Source of the DNA: Dehalococcoidia bacterium
GTDB lineage: Bacteria > Chloroflexota > Dehalococcoidia > Lucifugimonadales > VXLM01
Direction: 5' to 3'
DNA: 57,837 nt
Assembly (NCBI GenBank): GCA_009841605.1
Contig: VXLM01000124.1
Location: 1-57,837, forward strand
The position numbers and the translations under genes were made by a program. The notes below the pieces were generated by a model. It saw only the letters and a list, made by a program, of their open reading frames with translations, did no database searches and had not been told where the DNA came from. Shown here one piece after another: positions 7,236-16,329 of this stretch (position 1 is its first letter; the number at the start of each line of letters is the position of its first letter).

Positions 7236-8948
7236 CTATCTGTTCCTCCCTACAGGACTGTGACGCATCCGGTGGTAGAGCGAGTCCCACTGGTAGGCGC
7301 TCAACCCGGACAGAGGCAGCCTCGGGGACGCAGGTTCCCACAGCGGACGCCATGACTGTCCGAATATTCCTCTGTCTGACAGGACGGGGGTGCAGGACAC
7401 GAGGATGGGCAAGGACATCGTAGTCATGCGGGCAGCAGTGCTCACGTAGGTGTCCTCGACGTCTTCGGTGTCCACGACGAACAGAGTGACGGGGAACGGC
7501 GGTTGATCTTCATTTGGCGCGCTCGACCAGTAGTAGCTTCTGTATGGACTCAGGCGGGCCATGACTCCCCTGGGGTGACGAGCGCGCAACTCGTACTCGA
7601 AGTAGAACGGTATGTGGATGCCGCCGGTGATCAATTCTCCCACAGCGTCCGGGGCAATGGCCGACTCGCCCCAGTTGTAGGCCCGGTCGGACCTGGCGGT
7701 GGGGACTGACCACATTAGCTCGCTGGCGGGGTCGGCTCTGATCTCAGCCTCCAGCTTTGACATAAACCACGTGATGCCGTCCGTATGCTTCGTCTGCCTA
7801 GCCCACGTCTCGATGCGGTGCCCGATGTGCCGCCTCCGGCCATGCTTGTCGATGGTGAGGGCCGTGCTCCATATGCCCTGCGTCGTGGGTAGCTGGGCGC
7901 GGTCCCTGTGAGTGACGTAGCGAATGCCCTCGGCAGACAGGGTGTAACGTGTGTCGCCGCGTCTGCCCCGGCGCTCGATAAGACCCAAGGTATCGACGAG
8001 GCTGTGCATCATCTGGCTAACCCGTCCCTCGGAGACGCCAAGCCAGAGGGCAAGGTGCTCACGGGGGATCATTGGATGGTCGGTGATGAGGTCCAGCGTC
8101 CGCTTCTCAGACGGGCTGATGTCGAAGGCCGGCGCAGCCTGCGCCATGCGTTCGGGACGGGGCAGCGACGCCCGCTTGCGCTCTGGAGACTGGATGCGAG
8201 GGCCTCCGCTGGGGCTGCTGCGGGAGATCACGCCCTCCAGCGTGAAGAACCTGCCACCGACCACCCACGAGGTGCAGCGCCAGTGGCGAAGGTCTCGTCT
8301 TTCGAGGGCGTCCCTGGACTCCACGGCAACATAGCAGTCGTCGATATTCCGGTCGTCACAGAACCTCGTCGTCAGCCTCTCCTCCCAGACGCTGGGTACC
8401 AGAATCAGGACATTGCCGGGACGCCGGCTGTAGTCGTACTCCGCGATGGCTCTCAGCCTGTCGTAGAGAGACCGGCGCCGCAGGGCCAAACCCTGGCGCA
8501 CCACTCCGAAGCTGCGGCCGTCGTGGAGCGTGATGGTGGCGTCAAAGCGCCCCCTGCGGTGGAACTCCACACGGGTTCGGAGTCCGTCGACGCTGGGGGA
8601 CATCGAGGCGGCGAGTCGGTAGACGGTGGCCACCGCGTCCATCCTGCGGATGAATAGCGCTAGCCACTCCTTGGACATGGGGTACGCTCGCACGAAGTCC
8701 GAGGGCGTATCGAAACCAAGCACCAAGGCAGCTTCGTCGATGCCCTTGGCCGTCAAGTGGTATCTCTGGCTCGATGGTAAGTGTGTGGTACCGTGGCTGA
8801 CACGCCCCACTATGCCTTCGGCCAGGAGACTGCTCAGGGAACGGTGAACCGTGGTGTGTGGCTCGCCGAGAATGAGCGCCAGCTCCGTCGAATCGGCGAA
8901 GGGCGTCCGGCTGAGGGCATCGAGCAGTTGTCGGTCGGAGAGAGCCAT
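7236..8948 (-). CDS. Replication-relaxation-type winged-helix protein
   Basis: About 570 residues. The N terminus is a winged helix (LSDRQLLDALSRTPFADSTE... with helix-turn-helix TELALILGEPHTTVHRSLSS). An alpha/beta domain follows, with RVEFHRRGRFDATITLHDGR, LILVPSVWEERLTTRFCDD and DCYVAVESRDALERRD. A second winged helix (LITDHPMIPREHLALWLGVS) and a second alpha/beta half follow. This fits the replication-relaxation family of plasmid and integrative element proteins, here in a doubled form; the role in DNA replication or mobilisation is inferred. The ATG at 8948 is preferred to the upstream TTG at 8975. A decayed relative of the N-terminal half lies at 12200-12910. Confidence 0.65.
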   Translation of the reverse strand: MALSDRQLLDALSRTPFADSTELALILGEPHTTVHRSLSSLLAEGIVGRVSHGTTHLPSSQRYHLTAKGIDEAALVLGFDTPSDFVRAYPMSKEWLALFIRRMDAVATVYRLAASMSPSVDGLRTRVEFHRRGRFDATITLHDGRSFGVVRQGLALRRRSLYDRLRAIAEYDYSRRPGNVLILVPSVWEERLTTRFCDDRNIDDCYVAVESRDALERRDLRHWRCTSWVVGGRFFTLEGVISRSSPSGGPRIQSPERKRASLPRPERMAQAAPAFDISPSEKRTLDLITDHPMIPREHLALWLGVSEGRVSQMMHSLVDTLGLIERRGRRGDTRYTLSAEGIRYVTHRDRAQLPTTQGIWSTALTIDKHGRRRHIGHRIETWARQTKHTDGITWFMSKLEAEIRADPASELMWSVPTARSDRAYNWGESAIAPDAVGELITGGIHIPFYFEYELRARHPRGVMARLSPYRSYYWSSAPNEDQPPFPVTLFVVDTEDVEDTYVSTAARMTTMSLPILVSCTPVLSDRGIFGQSWRPLWEPASPRLPLSGLSAYQWDSLYHRMRHSPVGRNR

Positions 8949-9159
8949 GCAATCAGCGTAACAGGCCAGAGGCAAACGGGCTGCGAGACTAGGTCATGAG
9001 CGCCGTGAAGTCGAGTCACAGCATTTGAGTGTATCAACGTCTGATGGTCAGCCCGCCCTCGGTGATCACTGGTGCTCTTGCGGAGATTGCCTAGCTACGG
9101 TTGCGCGACAACCTGGGAGCATGACCAAGTTGTGTTAGGGCCTGACTCTTACTTTGTTG

Positions 9160-10275
9160 TCATGCGTATTCAGGGTGAGGAGCTACCATAGCCAGCAGTT
9201 GGCGTCTTATCTCACCAGCGGTTGCCGCCAAGTTAACGGTGGCGAAACGGATTGCATGACCCTGTATCTTTACGGCTTCGTCCACCTTTCTTCCAACCGA
9301 TGGGTGCAGCAGCAGACCAGCGGCGCGGCCTGAAAGCGGATCATCTTCATGTACCTGTGTTCTCAGATAGGCATAAATCTGGTACATGTAGCCACTTCGC
9401 AAAGAGTCCTTTCCGAACTGCCCAGGGGTCAAGATGGAATTGAACTTGGTGTCGATGACTAAGCGGCGGCCCAAGCTGGAATGCTCCAATACGATGTCAG
9501 TCTTCATTGAAGGTAGGATGGCCTCTATGCCCTTCGTTGCGTCGCTTTGTGGCCAATCAAGTCTCTTGCCGTGATCAACCCGCCACCCTTCCGGAGATAA
9601 GACCACATCGTAGAATCCAGCCACCGCCCTCTCAAATAGATTGCGGAGCCAGACGATTTCCCTGTCAGGCACATTGAAGTCTATCGCTCCCTGCTCCTCG
9701 TTGGGCAGTGCCAGGTCAAAAGCCAGTCGAGCTGTAGCCACCATCAGTCGGTCGTTAACGTCCAAACGGCCGAAGGTGTCCACTGAAACTTCGGTTCGAG
9801 GTGGTTTTTCGATTCCTACTCCCAACCGCTCCAGCCGCGCTGCCAGGGAACGACAGCGACTGACCAGGGTTCGGCGTCCGCCAATAGTGGCTAGCCTTGC
9901 CAGCGCCGCCCTGACCAATCGGTTGCGAGGAGTGTCAATTGTCAGCTCATCCAACCGACAGGCCACCTTGCCCCGTTCCAGCAACCACCGACTTTCCGTA
10001 CGCAGGAGGTCAACCCGTCCCCGCACCCGGTTAAGATCTTCCCTGCGCGTCCGCCACCCCAAGCTCAGATTCCTTGCCAAACGCCGTTCCACAGCGCGGG
10101 TCAGAATCTCCGCTATCAGGTCGGGTATGTCGTCTGGATTTTCCTCAACACCGCTTCGCTGGCTGCGGTCAAGTTGACGAAACAGGTCCGAGGCGTACAG
10201 TAACAGCAGCCAGATATTCCTTACAGGAATTCTATGCCGCCCGGAATTGACGAAACGGTCTGTTGCAACCATCAC
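9160..10275 (-). CDS. mcrC: McrC, nuclease subunit of a type IV McrBC restriction system
   Basis: 371 residues with the McrC N-terminal signature (IPVRNIWLLLLYASDLF at 16-32) and a C-terminal PD-(D/E)XK nuclease core: D260 in KTDIVLEH and D275-T-K277 in LVIDTKFNS. In McrBC, McrC binds the McrB ring, stimulates GTP hydrolysis and cuts DNA containing modified cytosine. The GTG start overlaps the mcrB stop in GTGA, so the two are translationally coupled. The length is close to that of E. coli McrC and the nuclease residues are intact. Confidence 0.92.
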   Translation of the reverse strand: MMVATDRFVNSGRHRIPVRNIWLLLLYASDLFRQLDRSQRSGVEENPDDIPDLIAEILTRAVERRLARNLSLGWRTRREDLNRVRGRVDLLRTESRWLLERGKVACRLDELTIDTPRNRLVRAALARLATIGGRRTLVSRCRSLAARLERLGVGIEKPPRTEVSVDTFGRLDVNDRLMVATARLAFDLALPNEEQGAIDFNVPDREIVWLRNLFERAVAGFYDVVLSPEGWRVDHGKRLDWPQSDATKGIEAILPSMKTDIVLEHSSLGRRLVIDTKFNSILTPGQFGKDSLRSGYMYQIYAYLRTQVHEDDPLSGRAAGLLLHPSVGRKVDEAVKIQGHAIRFATVNLAATAGEIRRQLLAMVAPHPEYA

Positions 10276-12125
10276 ATCCCTTGCAACAAGTCAGACTTGG
10301 CCTGCTGCGCGGTTTCAGGGGAGTCGAACCAATATTCGACCAATAGCGGACCGATTTCCTTTTCCACCACGCGGCGGAACCAAGCCGGCGCGTCTCGAAT
10401 GGCAACTCCAGGTGGCGGAGTCACGTAACTGTGGCCGATGCGAAATTGATGCCCCAAGGTACGGTCGTCGGCGATCTGTTGGTTCAAATCGAGCAGCCTT
10501 CTCCGAATGTCTTGCAACAGTTGGATATCAACGCCAGATTTCTCGTGCACCCAATCTAGCCAACGTTGTCCTAGCTCTGGTTCCAGTTCCTCGAAGGCGA
10601 AACGGCGGCGGAATGCCAAGTCCACCAGCGCCAGAGACCTATCGGCGATGTTCATGGTGCCGATCACGTAGAGATTCTTTGGGACGTATACTCGTTCATC
10701 CTTGGAACGACGATAGCTTAAGCCTAGCGCCTCGTCTTTCCTGCGCTTGTCGGCTTCTAGAAGCGTAAGCATCTCGCCGAAAACCTGCGCCGGGTTGCCC
10801 CGGTTGATTTCCTCAATGACCATCACATACCGCCAACCGGGGTCGGAACGAGCTGCGTCAACCATACTTAGGAACGGCCCATCCACGAGATCTAGCCTCC
10901 CTTCGCCGGAAGGACGCCATCCCCGTACGAAATCTTCGTAAGATAGGTTGGGGTGAAACTGCACGGATGCGACTTTGCTCTCATCCTTCCGGCCAATCAG
11001 AGCGTAGGCTAGCTTTCGTGCCAGCCAGGTCTTTCCGGTACCGGGCGGACCCTGTAGGATGAGGTTTTTCTTCATTCGCCAGTGTTCAAGGAAGTCTTCT
11101 AAGCTAGAACTCTCTAGGAAGCAGCCGTCGGAGACAATATCGTTGATGCTGTACCGAGAAGCGTCCTTCGGCTGAGGTAGAAATGGAGTTGGCGAGACCT
11201 TGATGGGTGACGGGACTATCCCACTTTCCAACTCTTCGACAGGAGGGTTCCCCTTTCTTAGCGGCTTCCAGTACTTCCGGATGTCCTCGTCGTAGAAACG
11301 GATGTGTTTCCCAGACTCACCCTCAAGACTACCGCGGATGTGAATGATGGCGCGGTCGGTGTCTAGGTTCGGTTCGGGCACAAGGGGTTGAAACGCCTTT
11401 GCCCTAGCAAGTCTGGACTTGTCGTTTCCCAGCATTGGTTCAAAGGTATCAGGATGGACGATGTGGAGCAGCATGTGCCTTTCAAGGTCGCCGGACTTCT
11501 GCTTGTTGGCAAGTAGTGAACTGGTGAAACGTATCGTGAACAGGAAATCCCTGAACGCCCACGGGTCTTGAATCAGTCGTTCGTGATCGGACGACTCCAA
11601 ATTCTTCCAGTGCACAACGGACTCGATAAGCGTTCCAACCTGGTAGCTGATGTATTTGTTGCCAAACCCTCCCTCTGCATCGACAAGCCTGCCTGACAGA
11701 CCGTCATTCAGATGCTCCGGGAAAGGCACGGTGTTTGGGTGCCAGCCAAGCACCGTCTCAATCCTCTCACGCTTAGTCGCAATAGTTCGATCTTGAATAA
11801 GAAGGTGTACGAACAACGTTTCTGCCATCAGTTGGTAAACTTCTGCCGGGCCATCTGCCAACTGTTGGTGCAACCTTGGTAAGAATTCTCGTATCCGCGA
11901 CGCAGCAGGCTGCTCCAAGAATCGCTCATGCAGGCCATTAAGCCAGCGACGCGTCCATATCGGCGTGCCAGGCGTAAACAGCGAGTCGTCGGTTCGCAAC
12001 GCTCGGTCAACCCACTGCCTTGCCACGTCGTAAGTGCTTTCCGCACCTGGTAGTCTTGCACTCATTGTCCCACTTCCCGTCATTTTGTTCCGCGCCCGCA
12101 CGACGCGAAGGTGACTTGGAGCCAT
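10272..12125 (-). CDS. mcrB: McrB, AAA+ GTPase subunit of a type IV restriction system
   Basis: Up to 617 residues. The C-terminal half is the McrB AAA+ motor: Walker A GPPGTGKT at 359-366, Walker B VMVIEEINRG at 434-443, and the GTP-specific signature MNIADRS at 491-497. The N-terminal ~290 residues should recognise modified DNA. They do not resemble the E. coli DNA-binding domain; they contain segments such as FLFTIRFTSSLLANKQKSGD, typical of McrB-like proteins with other target modules. The first ATG (12125) lacks a ribosome binding site; the ATG at 12065, after GGGAAGTGGGAC, may be the true start. Confidence 0.92.
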   Translation of the reverse strand: MAPSHLRVVRARNKMTGSGTMSARLPGAESTYDVARQWVDRALRTDDSLFTPGTPIWTRRWLNGLHERFLEQPAASRIREFLPRLHQQLADGPAEVYQLMAETLFVHLLIQDRTIATKRERIETVLGWHPNTVPFPEHLNDGLSGRLVDAEGGFGNKYISYQVGTLIESVVHWKNLESSDHERLIQDPWAFRDFLFTIRFTSSLLANKQKSGDLERHMLLHIVHPDTFEPMLGNDKSRLARAKAFQPLVPEPNLDTDRAIIHIRGSLEGESGKHIRFYDEDIRKYWKPLRKGNPPVEELESGIVPSPIKVSPTPFLPQPKDASRYSINDIVSDGCFLESSSLEDFLEHWRMKKNLILQGPPGTGKTWLARKLAYALIGRKDESKVASVQFHPNLSYEDFVRGWRPSGEGRLDLVDGPFLSMVDAARSDPGWRYVMVIEEINRGNPAQVFGEMLTLLEADKRRKDEALGLSYRRSKDERVYVPKNLYVIGTMNIADRSLALVDLAFRRRFAFEELEPELGQRWLDWVHEKSGVDIQLLQDIRRRLLDLNQQIADDRTLGHQFRIGHSYVTPPPGVAIRDAPAWFRRVVEKEIGPLLVEYWFDSPETAQQAKSDLLQGM

Positions 12126-12199
12126 TCTACAATAGCCACTCTAACACGGAGTTGTTCCGGTTCCTCACCAGAGACAGGGAGTTGACACTGCTCATGTAC

Positions 12200-12910
12200 T
12201 TGTTGCTGGCTCCAGTGAAAATAACATGCTGCCAATCATCCACGAGGTGCTACACCTGAGGCAAAGGGCTCGCCTTGCCAGCGCGTCCCCGGACTCCACA
12301 GCAACGTAGGAATTACGGATGTTCCAGTTGTCGCAGAACCGGGTCGTCTGCCTCTCCTCCCACACGCTCGGAACTAGGATCAGGACAGTGCCGTGACGTC
12401 GCCTGTAGTAGTACTCTGCTATGGCCCTCAGCCGACCGTAGAGAGATCGGCGCCGCAGGCCGAGGTCATGGCGGACCACACCGAAGCTGCGGCCGTCGTG
12501 GAGGGCGATGGTGGCGTCGAAGCACCCTCTGCGGTGGAACTCGACGCGGGAACTTTGCCCGTCGATGCCGGGGGACATCAAAGGCGGCGAGTCGGTAGAC
12601 GCAAACCACCGGGTCCATCCTGCGGATGAGCAACGTTAGCCACTCTCTGGACGCGGGTAGGTCCGCACGAAGTCCGACGGCGTGGCGAAGCCGAGCGCCC
12701 ATACGGTCTCGCCGATACCCTGAGCCGTCAGGTAGTATCTCTGGCTCGACTGCAGGTGGGCGGTGCCTTGGCTCACCCGCGCGAAGATGCCTTCGGCCAA
12801 GGCGTGGTGGACCATAGCGAGCGGCTCGTCGAGAATGAAAGCCAACTCCGTCGAGTAGACGAAGGGCGTCCGCTGAGGGCGTCGAGAAACTGTCGTTCGG
12901 AAATGGCCAT
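12200..12910 (-). pseudogene. Decayed replication-relaxation-type gene (N-terminal half)
   Basis: Read from an ATG at 12910 on the minus strand, this matches the first third of the protein encoded at 7236-8948. Recognisable segments are STELAFILDEP, SSQRYYLTAQGIGETVWALG, PSDFVRTYP, FHRRGCFDATIALHDGRSFG, LILVPSVWEERQTTRFCDN and SYVAVESGDALARR. They fall in at least three frames, and the C-terminal two thirds is absent, so it is frameshifted and truncated. It sits between mcrB and the ParB-like gene and marks an old duplication or a second element's remnant. Confidence 0.85.
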
Positions 12911-13103
12911 ACTTCGAGCGTATCAGACTGCGGGAGTGGGCTGCACCGAATGCGCTGTGCGCGTGAGCCCTCGCTGCGCCAGTTGACAGAACCCACCTGA
13001 TTCGGCACTCTAGCTGGCACGGCGTCCATTGCACAGAGGTACAGCGTGCTCCACTTGGGTACATATTAACGTTCGGCTGAACAATTTGGAGGAGGTAGAA
13101 CGG

Positions 13104-14390
13104 ATGACTACGACTCCCGAAGAAAGCCAGATACCACAGACAGGGCCTCTGTCCTCCCTGGAGGAAGATCAGAGTTTCTACGGAGAAGTTCAATATCTTG
13201 ACTACGGGGGAGCACGTCATCTCAGGAAGGCATACCGGATACCCATAGACCTTCTTCACTTCAATATCGAAAACGGACGCTATGCCACCAAGTTTTCCTT
13301 GCTTCGAGGTGCCAATCCCGGTGTCAACATTAACCCTAGGGAATCTCACTGGCGCAACGAAATCCTGAAGATGCTGAACGGGACTTGGGAGGACACGGCA
13401 ACCGGTGTCAATACGCACAGCGATCAAAGTCACTTTCAAGACTTGACAGAAGATATAGAACAGCGGGGACAAGAACGGACCGGTATTGTTCTTGAGGATG
13501 GTGGTGTGATGAGTGGGAATCGCCGACTCGCAGCATTGATTACCCTGTCGAATCAACACCCTGATGCCGACAGGTACCGGTATCTGCACGCGTTTATTGT
13601 TCCTGGAGAAGGTGTGTCTCCCGCTGACACATGGCGCTTGGAGATGTCTGCGCAAATGGGGCAGGGGCGCCTGCTTCGTGACTATGATCCCGTGGAAAGG
13701 CTTATCAAGATTCGTGAAGGCGTGCGTCTATTGATGCAGACCAACATTCATGACTCTGAGGAAGCTGCGATTCGTGTTGTAGCAAATGACTTTGGCAGCG
13801 ATGCAGCCACTATTAGGAAGGATCTTCAATCTCTGAAGCACATCGACAACTACCTCAACGCAATTGGGCGACCTGATCATTATTGGCTAGCCAAAGACTT
13901 GACCGAAGTATTTACCGAATGGGAGCCGCTGGAGCAGTCGATGAGGGTCAATTCTATGCCCTTAACGGATCGGCTTCGACTTCGTACAGGAGTGTACTTC
14001 TTGATCCATAATGCTAAGGCCGACTTTCGCCTGCTACGTGACATACGAGGGGCTGTTGGGCCAGCCAGGAGACGTCGTGACGCCCAGTCAGTCCCAGCAG
14101 CAGTTGAAGCAATCACCGCGAATGCACCGGACCCTCAATTGCTCGAGGGTGAGCCGACAGAAGAAACACAGGACCTAGCTGCCGCCATGAGGGACCAGTT
14201 CCGGGCTGAGTATCAGGCGGGCAGGCCAGGTTCTGTCCTCTCCAAAGCACAGCGTGGAGAGGCCAACCTGAGAGCGGTTAAGGAAGCTCTCGAAGTCGAC
14301 CCTGCTCCCTCTGGGAGCGTTACCGATCAACTGAGACAGTCTCTGATGTCGGCGAGTGAGTTTGCAACAGAATCGCTCGGCCTCCTGTAG
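13104..14390 (+). CDS. ParB/Srx-like domain protein, first gene of a putative defence operon
   Basis: 428 residues starting at the ATG at 13104, behind GGAGGAGG (13089-13096). Residues ~40-150 carry a ParB-like N-terminal nuclease/CTPase-type fold: IPIDLLHFNIENGRYAT, then DGGVMSGNRRLAAL at 132-145, which matches the ParB GnRR box. A helical part follows with a likely HTH (EEAAIRVVANDFGSDAATIR) and a charged tail. The family includes chromosome-segregation ParB and the DndB/Ssp-like DNA sensors, but this protein is neither. It is followed at 43 bases by the SNF2 ATPase and is probably co-transcribed with it. A role in target recognition is inferred from context. Confidence 0.7.
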   Translation: MTTTPEESQIPQTGPLSSLEEDQSFYGEVQYLDYGGARHLRKAYRIPIDLLHFNIENGRYATKFSLLRGANPGVNINPRESHWRNEILKMLNGTWEDTATGVNTHSDQSHFQDLTEDIEQRGQERTGIVLEDGGVMSGNRRLAALITLSNQHPDADRYRYLHAFIVPGEGVSPADTWRLEMSAQMGQGRLLRDYDPVERLIKIREGVRLLMQTNIHDSEEAAIRVVANDFGSDAATIRKDLQSLKHIDNYLNAIGRPDHYWLAKDLTEVFTEWEPLEQSMRVNSMPLTDRLRLRTGVYFLIHNAKADFRLLRDIRGAVGPARRRRDAQSVPAAVEAITANAPDPQLLEGEPTEETQDLAAAMRDQFRAEYQAGRPGSVLSKAQRGEANLRAVKEALEVDPAPSGSVTDQLRQSLMSASEFATESLGLL

Positions 14391-14433
14391 CCAGCGGTCT
14401 TCCAGTTCCTTCGCAGCAGTATAAAGGTGAGTC

Positions 14434-16329
14434 ATGGCACATCTGAGTCTCGATAACGCGGGACGCTTGGTTCTCGAAGCTCCCTTTGACGATCCCCGCG
14501 TCGGGCGCGCTTTGAGAGGTCCGCTGCTGGCGTTCGTCGTTGTCGAACGTACAGACAATACCATTGTCCTCGATAAAGTTGAGAACAACGTCGAAGCAAT
14601 AGACTATCTCGCGGCAACAGTGGGACAAGTGGGGATGGAATTAACGCTGGGTGCCGATTTAGAGGCCGCCGTGTCCAGCCACGCTGCGGAGCGGGCACAA
14701 CTAGAAGACGCGCGAAAGGACGACCACCCCACATACTCGGCTCTGCCCGTTCCCGACTTTAGGCCAGATGTTAAACTCCTGCCTCACCAGGTCCGTGGCG
14801 TGGAAAGGGCACTGCAAGTCGGCAACTTTGCCGAGTTTTCCGTTCAGGGCGCCGGCAAGACGATGACTGTTCTCGCCACCTTCGCACACTGGCGCGAGAG
14901 GGGTGAAGTGGAGAGGCTCCTTGTTATTGGTCCGTTGAGTTCATTCCAACCATGGGAGGACGAAGTCGCACGATGTTTCATCGATCAGCCAAAAGTCCTG
15001 CGGTGGTCTGGGTCCGGAGCCATCAGGACTCGTATGGTTCCGGCCTATAGGCGGTCGGACATTGTCCTATGCTCGTATGATACAGCGTGGCGCGATGTGC
15101 AGATGTTGGGTCAGCAACTCAGGGCAACACCGACAGTTCTGGTGCTGGACGAGTCGCACTACATCAAGAACTTCGAAATAGGGGCCAGAGGAGCCGCGGC
15201 ACTGGAATTGGCCCCCCATGCTGCCAAACGACTGATCCTCTCGGGAACTCCAGCACCTCACTCACTACTTGATTTATACTCCCAGTTCGCTTTCCTGTGG
15301 CCAGGTGCCAAGCAAGACCTTGTCGGTACTCCTCAACAATACCTCACCCGACTATCTCGTTCGCCTACACCAGCCGCGGACTTGAGAACATCGCTCGGCC
15401 CATTCTTCCACCGTACCTCACAGTCCGAACTGGGACTGGGCGAACCCACTACCCACACGGAGCGGATACCGTTGAGTGTGGTTCCTCCGGGCCAAGCGCG
15501 AGTAATCAGCCTCCTAGAGAATAAGCTGGCAGTCGAAGCAAGGAATCTACCTACTAAGATGGATAGGGAACTTCTCTCGCAATGGCGTAAGGCTCGCATT
15601 GTAAGATTGCTCCAAGCCGCCTCAAATCCATCCCTGCTTAGCTCAGCTGAAGATCTGCCACGTGATCCTCGAGTCACATTCGACGTGAGCGAGCTAAGCT
15701 CGCTCATCGCTGAGTTTAGGGATGGTTCAGTTAGAGCGGCAAAGATCGAATGGGCCGTACAGAAAGCAAGAGAGCTGATTGCTGCAGGCAACAAGGTTTT
15801 GATGTGGACTTGGTGGGTATCCAACATCCATTTGCTGGCGGATGTTCTCGAAGAGTTCAACCCTCTGCTCCTTTACGGCCAGATCAAGCCCTATGAAGAC
15901 TTTGACGACCCCTCTGAAGTGAGCAGGGAGCGTAACATTCGGGACTTCAAGACTCGAGACGATCGTCCTTTGCTCATCGCCAATCCTTCCGCGTGCGCCG
16001 AATCAATCTCCCTCCATCAGGTCTGCCACAACGCCGTGTATGTGGACAGAACTTACAACTGTGGACAGTTCCTGCAATCTCTCAATCGCATCCACCGCAT
16101 CGGACTACCGAAAGGCGCTGTGACTGAGTATTGGATCCCAGTAGTGGATTGTGCAGTTGAGCGATCAGTCGATCGAAGGTTACAACAGAGGCAACGCACG
16201 ATGTACGATCTCCTAGGGGATGACGCTCCAGTACTAGGAATTGACTGGAAGGAAGAAACAGTTTCCGTGGACTCAGACGATGAGGCTCAAGCCGCCTTTC
16301 AGGACCTGGTAACCGAACTACCGGGATGA
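14434..16329 (+). CDS. SNF2-type DNA translocase/helicase
   Basis: 631-residue superfamily 2 ATPase. An N-terminal ~105-residue domain of unknown type precedes LLPHQVRGVERAL (Q-motif region), Walker A VQGAGKT at 137-143, LLVIGPLSSFQPW (motif Ia) and DESHYIKN at 239-246 (SNF2-type DEAH variant). LILSGTPAPHS is motif III. The second RecA lobe has VLMWTWWVSNI and the QSLNRIHRIG motif VI near 548-556. Related ATPases drive DISARM, some restriction systems and DNA remodelling. The stop overlaps the start of the next gene by 4 bases (ATGA), indicating tight stoichiometric coupling to the DUF3883 protein. Confidence 0.88.
   Translation: MAHLSLDNAGRLVLEAPFDDPRVGRALRGPLLAFVVVERTDNTIVLDKVENNVEAIDYLAATVGQVGMELTLGADLEAAVSSHAAERAQLEDARKDDHPTYSALPVPDFRPDVKLLPHQVRGVERALQVGNFAEFSVQGAGKTMTVLATFAHWRERGEVERLLVIGPLSSFQPWEDEVARCFIDQPKVLRWSGSGAIRTRMVPAYRRSDIVLCSYDTAWRDVQMLGQQLRATPTVLVLDESHYIKNFEIGARGAAALELAPHAAKRLILSGTPAPHSLLDLYSQFAFLWPGAKQDLVGTPQQYLTRLSRSPTPAADLRTSLGPFFHRTSQSELGLGEPTTHTERIPLSVVPPGQARVISLLENKLAVEARNLPTKMDRELLSQWRKARIVRLLQAASNPSLLSSAEDLPRDPRVTFDVSELSSLIAEFRDGSVRAAKIEWAVQKARELIAAGNKVLMWTWWVSNIHLLADVLEEFNPLLLYGQIKPYEDFDDPSEVSRERNIRDFKTRDDRPLLIANPSACAESISLHQVCHNAVYVDRTYNCGQFLQSLNRIHRIGLPKGAVTEYWIPVVDCAVERSVDRRLQQRQRTMYDLLGDDAPVLGIDWKEETVSVDSDDEAQAAFQDLVTELPG

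Noticed and set aside
12636..13655. A 339-codon minus-strand frame running across the ParB-like gene start
   Set aside because: Only its last ~80 codons resemble a protein, and these belong to the decayed replication-relaxation copy; the rest is antisense to the ParB-like gene.
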